64,000 nt of DNA, from positions 290,204,256 to 290,268,255 of the forward strand of contig NC_085138.1 of NCBI RefSeq assembly GCF_035046485.1, written 5' to 3'. Below the pieces are notes generated by a model. It had not been told where the DNA came from. It saw only the letters and a list, made by a program, of their open reading frames with translations, and ran no database searches. Numbering within the stretch: position 1 is the stretch's first letter; each line of letters starts with the position of its first letter. Position numbers and translations under genes: made by a program. The stretch comes from Aedes albopictus (Eukaryota > Arthropoda > Insecta > Diptera > Culicidae). Below, piece after piece: positions 56,150-64,000 of the stretch.

Positions 56150-56640
56150 CAGCCCCTAATCGTTCATCAGATTATGAAAAAAGCCGCGGTATGATGCATA
56201 GGTTGGTTTACTTTTATATTTGACCACTTCCGGCGGGACACCCGGATCCGATTCCGGAACACTGCCAGTTCAGATATGGTCTGGAAATATTTTTCTGCTT
56301 ACCGTTCATTAGACTATCGAAAAAGCCGTTATTCGATGTGTCGCTTACATGGTTTTGGTTCCTATTTGAATTTGGCCACTTCAGGCGGGACACTTGGAAC
56401 TGGTTTCGGAACGCTACTGGTTGTCCCAAGTATGGGCTGAAACTATTCTCTTGTTAATTCTTCGTCAGGTTAACTAAGGATCCACGATTTAATGTGTCGC
56501 ATGCATGGGTTTGATCAACTTTTATATTTGGCCTCTTCCGGCGGGACACCTGGAGTTCCTTTCGGAGCACTACCGATTCAGATATGGTGAGTGACTATTT
56601 TATCAGGTTATTGAAAATGCCGCGGTTTGATGTGAACACA
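56150..56640 (+). repeat. ~180-bp tandem repeat, block 2
   Basis: Three units with 'gaccacttccggcgggacacccgga', 'cgttcattagactatcgaaaaagcc' and 'tttgatgtgtcgyatgcatggg'. Same family as 54110-54640. Confidence 0.75.
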
Positions 56641-56649
56641 TAAATAGCT

Positions 56650-56965
56650 ATAGCTCCGGAAAGGATTGACTGATTTGAACTATTTTCAATAGGAAATAAT
56701 GGAATCAGATTCCCCTTCGAATAAACCATCGGTCTTTAAAATCGGTTGAGATTTAGTGCAAAAAAATGACGTGAGTATTTTTGTACACATACACACATAC
56801 AAACATAACTTAACACACACACAGACATCACTTTAATTCGTTGAGCTGAGTTGATTGGTATATGTTACTCGACCCTCCGGGCCTTCTATCAAGAAGTCAT
56901 TTTTGGAGTGAACATATGCGTTTACAGTACACTTGGTGTACGAAAAAGGCAAAAATGTGAAAAAC
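56650..56965 (+). repeat. Dispersed repeat A, unbroken copy
   Basis: 'ggaaaggattgactgatttgaac' ... 'cacacacacagacatcactttaattcgttgagctgagttgattgg' ... 'gaacatatgcgtttacag' ... 'gtgtacgaaaaaggc'. It serves as the reference for the copy split between 27.1 and 34.4 kb. Confidence 0.7.
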
Positions 56966-58898
56966 TAGATAATATAGTGTGTAGTGTAGAAGCATATACC
57001 AAATGTACAAAGAAGTTAATAGTGGGAATGTCGGAAGCAAGAATTACAAAAACAAACCAGCAAACCAAGTAGAATTAAATTACTTTGTGGGCGGTCATGA
57101 ATGCACTGGATGCACGTGGTTAAAGATGACCCTAAAACTTTGGGGAGAACTAAAAAAATATCGAACAAGATAAAGATGATGTTCTGCTCTAAGCTCGGCG
57201 CTGGATTAAAGTTGCCTTGTAACCAGAAAGGTAAGATAAGAATCACATTTACTTTTAGCAGAACATGTGTACTGCTCGGGAAGTACATTGACCAACACTT
57301 TCGGTCCGAAAAAAAAAGGATAATACTAAATCTCTATATCCTATCATTTGCCCTCTTTTTGCCCATGCACACTGTATTACTGATTCGAAGAAGCCTTCTC
57401 TGACATACAATTAGAGTGTTTTTACATAGCGATAGTTTTTTGGGGTAGAAATAACCTTGTCGGTAGTCATAATCACTTTAACAAGTGTATCCAACTTCTA
57501 CAAAAGCATGTAATTTAGACCGGCTTGTTAGAAGTAGCTCACTCGAAGAGTTTCATTACGCACAATTTGCTCTGCCCTGCAGGTCACGATTTTTTTCCCT
57601 TCGCTCACCACTCTTGAACCAGGCCGAAACCCTCTCATCAACCATCGTACACAACGAACCCGAATCTATCAATTACCCCCATGGACGCTGATTAACAAGT
57701 GCACTGCCAACCATCAGCTGACGACGACCGATCGACCGACCATCCGACCGAGGTAAGCCAAATTGATCACACCACCCCCCTAAAATCCGACCATTCAATT
57801 ATTCGACAGAGCCTCCAAAAATCTCACAGCTCGTTAACCTGGCAGCACCGACCGACTCCGGAGAACGCCGAATCTAACACCAAATTAAGATATCGTGATT
57901 CGCTTTTCCCACACATTTCGGCAGTTCTGCAGCCACCGCCGCCGGTCAAAGATTAACCAAACCGGAGGAAACCTGTCATCGTTTGATCTACATTACACAA
58001 GCACCTTTCACGCGCGAGCTGAGCTGGGGCTCTCGCCTCGGCTGAACTGATGATACAGATATACATCTCGCCGTCCGAAATGAGTTTCCAGTCAATCAAG
58101 GCTCGTTACTCTTCTTATATCATTTCGGCGATCGCCGAACCTTGTTACACATTGGGACGTGTTCGGTGGACACCGGGAGGAAATTGGATCAAAAAACGAT
58201 GCAAAAAATCATAGGGGGAAAACCGAAAACAAAACTGACAATCAAACGATTTTGGGTTTGGATCTGGTTGGTGGCTGCGGCGCGAACAGGTATAGAGAGC
58301 GAGTGGGATAAATTAACGAGCGTGCTCCCAGCGAAAAGGGAAGGTGTTGAAATGTGTTTGATTCGATGGCGGGGGGAGGAGGGGTCGGGGGCGTTTGCCT
58401 ACTCGATGAGTGTGGCTATGCGGCCACGTTGTTCACGATCTCCTCCTACTTTGACGCCTCGTCAGCTTGTTCGTCGCATTCGATCGGTTGCCCCTTCCTG
58501 TTATGACGTCTTAATAATGATCGAATGGTATCGATTTCGTGAATCAATATTTGTTAAGACTTTGCTCTACTTCTGTATTGCTTTTCGTGTTTTCTCAACG
58601 CATGTCCAGGGACCGTGTTTCTTCGGGGCACTGATTGTGATCAGTATGGAGCAGGGCTGCCAGTTTTTGACCTTTTCCACAGAAAGCTTGCTGTGACCTA
58701 GCTTACAGGACTAACTCAAGATTTTTAAAATTAGTACATAAATATTTACTCTTTGCGAAACATCAATCATCAGTTTTTAATTGCTCTTTGATTATAATCT
58801 TAGAAAAAATAGTTAAAATAGTACCCGGTTAAAATAGAGTATGGGCAACTTTTTCTTCCAACATTCGCATTATCTGACGAGACCACTGAAGTCTGCCG
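56966..58898. other. Unique-looking DNA, possible host leader exon
   Basis: 57480-58700 is GC-richer and repeat-poor. 'tgctctgccctgcag' (to 57582) and 'gaccgag|gtaagcc' (57752/57753) would bound a 170-bp exon with no long ORF. A 184-codon frame at 58142-58696 shows no domain or coding-like composition. No gene is claimed. Confidence 0.25.
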
Positions 58899-58900
58899 TA

Positions 58901-60278
58901 CACGGGTAAAATTCTGCTCCCAAAAATCATAAAAACGACTCATGATTTCATGAGCCTAGTACATTTTCGTTTTATAAAAATACACCATGATTTGTAATCA
59001 TGATAGTATGAGCCATTGTCCCGTAACGTTACCAATGCGTTACTTTTTTCCTGAAATCATAAAGCTAAATCATATTTTTGAGATTTTGAATCATGGTTTC
59101 GGGTGCGCATTGCTTATGAATCTGAGAACCATAAAGCTAAATCATTTTATTGGATTTCGACTCATGGGTTCGGGTGCGCTTCGCTTATAAATCTGACAGA
59201 TTTTCTAGGACCATGAAGCTAAATCATGTTTTGGAGATTTCGAATCATGGTTTCGGGTGCGCATCGCTTATGAGTCTGGTGGATTTAAATAAAATAAAAA
59301 CAATTGCCGCCATTTCGGAGGTGGTTTAATGATGACCCAAAAGCAAAATATGCTTCTATAGTAATCATGATGAAGATTTTTTTTTTGTCTTTATTAACGT
59401 GGTTTTTCGTCCTAGGCGAGTTCGCCACGAAAAACGAAGAATATTCAATAGCACAGAAAGATGCGATTAGGATGGTGCTGGTGTCGTTTGACCGGAACAG
59501 AAACGAAGCCGTAACGGGATCGAACGGATCCGGGGCGAGGAATGACAGCCGCAGCCGGTTGAGCTGGAATGAGAATGATGGCGTACAATTGAATGTTACT
59601 TACACATTATTTTTTTCAATCATTAGAAAGAAATTTCAACACACTTTTTTACTCACGCTTCGCTAAACGGAGCCGGTACAGGAATAGAATCAGACACTAC
59701 CGGGACGGTGCCTGCGTCGTTTTTTATGCAGCCGAAACTATGTAGTCGAGATGGAGCTGGTGTCGTTTGACGGCGCCGGAACTGGAAACAAACGAAGTCG
59801 GAACGGAATGGGACAAAGAATGGCAGCCACGTTTGAGCTAGAACAAGAACTATGGTGTGCAATCGAATTTAGAAATGAGTAAAAACAACGTAAGAAAACA
59901 TTTTCGGCACATTTTACTTACCAGTTTCTTTGAGAGAATGGTTTCACGAAGAACACACTGGAACGCTAATAACACAAAAAGTGACATAACTATTGTATTT
60001 TAAACTATATTTCAATTAAAATCATAGCTTTTTTCATTTTTTCCACCAATCACCAATGATACCACACACTGAATGATCACATTTTGACAGGTGTGCGGAG
60101 TACGCGTAACGCTTGATAATTTTCATGAGTTCAAGCTCATAAAAATGGTTGCAACGAATCATGATATTAGTTGCTCAGATTATGAAATTATGATTCGTGA
60201 TCATGATTTCATAAAATGGCAAATCTTTATGTTTTATGATTTGTGAATCATAAAAACAGGATCAGATTTGTTTCCGTG
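58901..60278. mobile_element. 1.38-kb TA-flanked TIR element with tandem repeats
   Basis: Left CACGGGTAAAATTCTGCTCC; right, read inward, CACGGAAACAAATCTGATCC; TA at 58899-58900 and 60279-60280. Both ends carry CATGATT/AATCATG repeats. Inside are three ~85-bp repeats ('ccataaagctaaatcat', 'gaatcatggtttcgggtgcgc', 59045-59280) and two related ~200-bp blocks ('gctggtgtcgtttgac' near 59478 and 59757). No transposase. Confidence 0.8.
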
Positions 60279-60280
60279 TA

Positions 60281-60865
60281 AGTTATACAAATCACATTCT
60301 ACGCTTCTTTGTACAGTTGATACAACTCATGACACATGTACCTGCACCACTTACTATTTTCTTAAATTTTGCTGAGAATTATCTACAGGTTGTTATGTTA
60401 AAAAACTACGAAAGCTTTTCGGCTAACCTACTTTTACCGCTGATGAGTGTCACTGGAAACATCAGCGTTTTATGCAGAGCGAACTCCGCTTGGGTTTGCA
60501 AGTAACGGGGCCTAAGCTGGTGCAATACGTCTTTCTACTTCACATGAAACGTCATCGCCACACGTTACAAATGTTTCCACACACCCAAACTCTTGAACAT
60601 CATCCTTATCAATCAACACCTCAGCACTAACACCACTGGATATTGATCGAGTTTATTGTCAAGCATTCTTCACTGTCTCTCTTTTCAGAGGAGCAAAACC
60701 TTCCTCCACAGGTCTACAGTCGATGTAGATGAGATCAATATCATCCGTGAAACAGAGAAGCATGGGCGATCTTGTGATGTAGTGACATTTCTCTGTATAC
60801 CAGACCTCATGATTGCTACTTTGAGTGCAATGTAGAACAGTTAATTTGAACAAGCATCACTGTTA
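60281..60865. other. No gene recognised
   Basis: Unassigned sequence between the TA element and the tRNA-like pair; only short frames. Confidence 0.3.
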
Positions 60866-60935
60866 TGGTGGGATTCGAACCCACGACTCCGTATCGTTAG
60901 TCCGGCGCTTTAACCAGGTAAGACACGGCACAAGT
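60866..60935 (-). mobile_element. tRNA-like sequence, minus orientation
   Basis: Minus strand: GTCTTACCTGGTTAAAGC, an anticodon-like arm around CTAACGA and a perfect T arm GTGGGTTCGAATCCCAC. No acceptor stem can be built, so it is tRNA-derived rather than a tRNA gene. Confidence 0.6.
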
Positions 60936-61047
60936 TACAATTGCCCCATAAGACGAAAAAGAGATAAAATTGTGAAAGACGAACCCGATCAGGGTGGTGC
61001 TTCGAATACAGTTTGACTTTCTATTTCACAGAATCGCCACTTGCTCT

Positions 61048-61107
61048 GTGGCTTACTTGGTTAAAGCACCGTACTAGCGATACGGAGTCCAGGGTTCGGA
61101 TCCCACC
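61048..61107 (+). mobile_element. tRNA-like sequence, plus orientation
   Basis: A box TGGCTTACTTGG, anticodon-like arm CCGTACTAGCGATACGG (perfect 5-bp stem, AGC in the loop), B box GGTTCGGATCC. Sister of the minus-strand copy at 60866-60935, in inverted arrangement. No acceptor stem in the expected place. Confidence 0.6.
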
Positions 61108-61319
61108 ACAACAAGTGATAATTTTTTTTTACAAATTCATCTCTCAATTAGTCAATTAAACACACACTGTGTCTTTAAAATTTGAGTTTTTTGAGCCGAT
61201 AGGTTCAGCCGGTAAAGCGCAATAAAATTATCTGCTTGGATTCTGGACTCTAGCATGCGCAGCTTTTTATTTTTTCTCACTCACTCTAGTAAACAAACAC
61301 GTGAAAGAAACAGATAATA
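61108..61319. other. No gene recognised
   Basis: AT-rich; 'ggttcagccggtaaagcgc' (61201-61219) is weakly tRNA-like. Confidence 0.25.
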
Positions 61320-62545
61320 GGGGAGGGCACTTTGAAGGGATCCCGGGAGGAATACATGCAGCCATCCCTGAAGGAATTCCAGAAGGATCCCGAGATAAAT
61401 CATAATAAAAATCGTGGGACAGATTCTTGATAATAAAAAAAATCAGGGAGAAATCCCAATGGAAAATCTAAAAAAAATCAAAAGTAATACATTGGAGAAC
61501 GCTGGAAATCTCCTGGAAGGATCGTTAAAAGAATCAAGGAAGGGCTCCGTGAAGCATTCATAAAATAATCCCAGCAAGAATCCATTAAGAAGCCCGTAAG
61601 AAATTGCTTAAGGAATCCCGGGAGATATGAATTCCGGCAGAAATTTATGAAAGAATACTTCGAATAATTTTAAAGTAATCTCTGAAAGAATTTCAAAAGA
61701 AGTCCCTTATGATGAAAAAGTACCTGAAAGAATTCCGAGATAAATGTCTGAATCGAGATCTCTGAAACAATCCTGGGAAATATTCCTGGAGGAATCCCAA
61801 AAGGAATAAATGTAGGAACACCAGGCGAAATCCTTAGTAGAATCCTGAAAGGAGTGCCTGATAAAATCTCGGAAGGAAACCTTGAGCAATTCTCGGAAGA
61901 AATCCCGCAAGGAATCCCGAGAAAAAACCTGAGAAATCATCAAAAGAATCTCAGAAGCAATACTGGGATTAATTCATAAAGGAAACCTGGGAAAATCAAT
62001 TATAGAACAATTTCAGGAAGAATCCCTGAAAAGATCCAGGGGGGATGAAGGAAGCCCTAGAGCAATCACTGAAGGAATTCCGGAAGTCCGCAGAACTCTG
62101 AAGGAATTCCGGCAGAAATATTCAAAAGAATCCTCGAAATAATTTTGGATTATTCAAAAAAAAAATGACTCTTCAGAATATACATATCTGAAATTTCAAA
62201 TTCCTTGAAAGAATCCCGCGAGACATCTAAATATGAAAGAATCCTAGATGAATTACTGAAAGTATCCTCGATGAATTCCCTGAAGGAAAATCTAGGTTGG
62301 GAATTTATAAAAAAAAAAAACCGGGAGAAATCCCAGAAAGAATTCCAAAAGGAGTTCCTGATTGAGTCCCGAAAGGAATCTCTGCACAAATCTCGGGAGG
62401 AATCTTAAAAAAACTGAAGGGAATCCCGAGAAAACCCCAAAAGGAGTCCCTGAAGAAGTTCCAATAGAAATCCCTGCAGGAATCCTGGAAGAAATCCCGG
62501 GAAATGCCTGAGAAATCATCACAAGAATCTTAGAAGGATTTCTGG
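61320..62545. repeat. Degenerate GGAATCCC array, single orientation
   Basis: Repeats of 'gaaggaatcccgagaaa', 'ggaggaatcccaaaagg', 'gaaggaattccgg' about every 15 bases over 1.2 kb. It is the complement of the T-rich half of 49430-51540. The frames are by-products. Confidence 0.78.
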
Positions 62546-62552
62546 AGGAATA

Positions 62553-64000
62553 CACTGAACCCTCTTTTTATGCATGTTATTTTTATGCACATTTAATTTA
62601 TGCACCTTTTTTATGCCCTGCATAAAAAGAGGGAAAGCTACTCAGAACCAATATTGTGCATAAGAATATTTAATAATGATATTAACTATTGCAACGGCGG
62701 CCAAGAGGTGTTTACAGAGGAGAGCAAAGGAAGGCTACAGGCTCGTTTTTGGGTGTTTCCGAAGGTCTCTTGTGCGTTATATGGGGCCCGAGTGGGTCTT
62801 AAGGGGGTTTCGGAGTCATTTCAGGAAGTCTCAGAGCATTTTAGGCTGCTTTCAGAGGCATTACGGAGGCGTTTTTAGTCGTTTTGGTTTAGGAGGATTT
62901 TTTGTGGCATTTCAGGATGTTTCAGACCATTTTCAGCGTGATTCAGAGGCGTTACGGAAGCGTTACGGAGGAGTTTTCGGGGTGTTCGGAGCTTCTCAGA
63001 TGCGTTACATGGGGTTCGAGGGGGTTTAAGGGGGATTTTGGAGGCATTTCAAGCCGTTTCAGAGCATTTTTGGCGGGATGCAGAGGCGTTACTTAAGCGT
63101 TACGAGGAGTTTTCGTGGGGTTCGGAGCCTTTCAGGTGCGTTACATGGGGTCCGAGGGGGTTTAAGGGGGATTTGGAAGGCATTTCAGGACGTTTCAGAG
63201 CATTTTCTGCGGAATTAAGAGGCGTTATGAAAGCGTTACGGAGGAGTTTTCGGGGTGATCGAAGCTTCTCAGGTGCGTTACATGGGGTCCGAGGGGGTTT
63301 AAGGGGGATTTTGGAAACATTTCAGAATGTTTCAGACCATTTTCGGCGTGATTAAGAGGCGTTACGAAAGCGTTACGGAGCAGTTTTATGGGGTTTGGAG
63401 CCTCTCAGGTGCCTTACATGGAGTCCGGGGAGGTCTAAGGAGGATTTTGGAGGCATTTCAGGACATTTCAGAGTCTCTTCGGTGGGATTCAGAGGCGTTA
63501 CAGAAGCGTTACGGAGGAGTTCTCAGGATTTCCGAAGCCTCTCAGGTGCGTTACATGGGGTCCCCGGGGGGTTTAAGGGAGATATTTGAGGCATTTCAGG
63601 ACGTTTCAGAGCAGACTCTGAAAAACCTTAAAACGCCCCTCAAACCTCCTGCAACGCCCTTTAAAGGCTTCTGAGATCCCTTGAATTGCCCCTAAAGCCT
63701 CTTGGAACGCCCCTGAAACCCACTTAATACTTTTGAAATACCCTAGAATTCCCCGTAATCCCATGAAAACACCAAAAAATCTTGACAGAACACCCTTAAA
63801 AGGCTCCTCAAATCCCCTGAATCAACCCCTTAAAACGCCCCTGAAGCCCCTTGGAACCCCTTTTTGGGCTCTTTGGGATCTTTCTGGAAACCCCCTTAGC
63901 CTCACCTGATTTGCCCAGGAGCAAGACCTGTTCTCGCGAACTAGATTCTCTAATTGAAGCCCGAACTTAATTTATGCATAAATTTCCCTCTTTTTATGCC
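62553..64000. mobile_element. Pogo-like TIR element 4 (off right edge)
   Basis: TA at 62551-62552 then CACTGAACCCTCTTTTTATG and TTTATGCA repeats. G-rich ~137-bp tandem units at 62750-63605 ('gcgttacatggggt' near 63002, 63139, 63276, 63413, 63550), then the filler switches to C-rich reverse orientation (63606-63905), then 'agcaagacctgttctcgcgaac' as at 12425. The right TIR is cut by the window edge. Confidence 0.85.

Noticed and set aside
58142..58696. 184-codon plus-strand ORF, the longest outside obvious elements
   Set aside because: No domain, signal peptide or coding-like composition; contains low-complexity G-rich stretches; no start context or neighbours supporting it.
60866..61107. Two functional tRNA genes (Val/Ala anticodons)
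   Set aside because: No 7-bp acceptor stems at the required distance; retained only as tRNA-like sequences.
61320..62545. CRISPR-like array of short repeats
   Set aside because: Units are degenerate and contiguous without unique spacers, and the setting is a eukaryotic repeat region.
1..64000. Endogenous viral (flavivirus or rhabdovirus-like) insertion
   Set aside because: Common in Aedes genomes, so looked for, but no frame shows viral polymerase, nucleoprotein or glycoprotein motifs.

Overview
The window looks like a repeat-dominated stretch of a culicine mosquito genome, most likely Aedes (inferred from the repeat families I recognise: Feilai-type tRNA SINEs, RTE and R1 LINEs, a Penelope-like element, and many TA- and 8-bp-TSD MITEs). 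No intact host protein gene was found. Almost every identifiable feature is a transposable element or a remnant of one, often nested. Many boundaries below rest on terminal inverted repeats (TIRs) plus target-site duplications (TSDs) read directly from the sequence.

Layout. 0-6 kb: open minus-strand LINE RT running off the left edge, two MITEs, and an R1 LINE split by a 1.47-kb TIR element. 6-9.7 kb: mostly unassigned AT-rich or unique-looking DNA with one decayed RTE piece. 9.7-16.6 kb: MITEs and two large pogo-like TIR elements filled with G-rich tandem repeats; they carry two nested hAT-type elements, an R1 tail and a 1.3-kb solo LTR. 16.6-20.7 kb: mostly unassigned. 20.7-24.2 kb: RTE LINE (+) interrupted by a 973-bp TIR element and a SINE. 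24.6-26.5 kb: LINE ORF1 zinc-knuckle gene (-) with a MITE in its leader. 27.1-35.4 kb: two near-identical inverted MITEs bracketing a segment whose flanks show it was inverted; inside lies an array of short TATA/Inr units ending in histone-type 3' stem-loops. 38.6-44.9 kb: second RTE LINE (-) split by a 3.7-kb TTAA element, itself hosting a complete 1.55-kb miniature LTR retrotransposon and a MITE. 46-51.5 kb: SINEs, hAT MITE, Penelope GIY-YIG fragment, foldback sequence and a long AATTCC-type array. 51.5-53 and 57-58.7 kb: GC-richer, unique-looking DNA. 53-62.5 kb: MITEs, SINEs, tandem repeats and a TA element. 62.55 kb to the right edge: another pogo-like element.

How the parts relate. The window reads as a history of insertions into insertions, and RTE, R1 and tandem units with known unbroken versions let several TSDs be checked. 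Two observations stand out: the histone-like stem-loop array (29.2-32.8 kb), with repeated promoter and 3'-processing signals but no histone ORF, and the MITE-mediated inversion that contains it.
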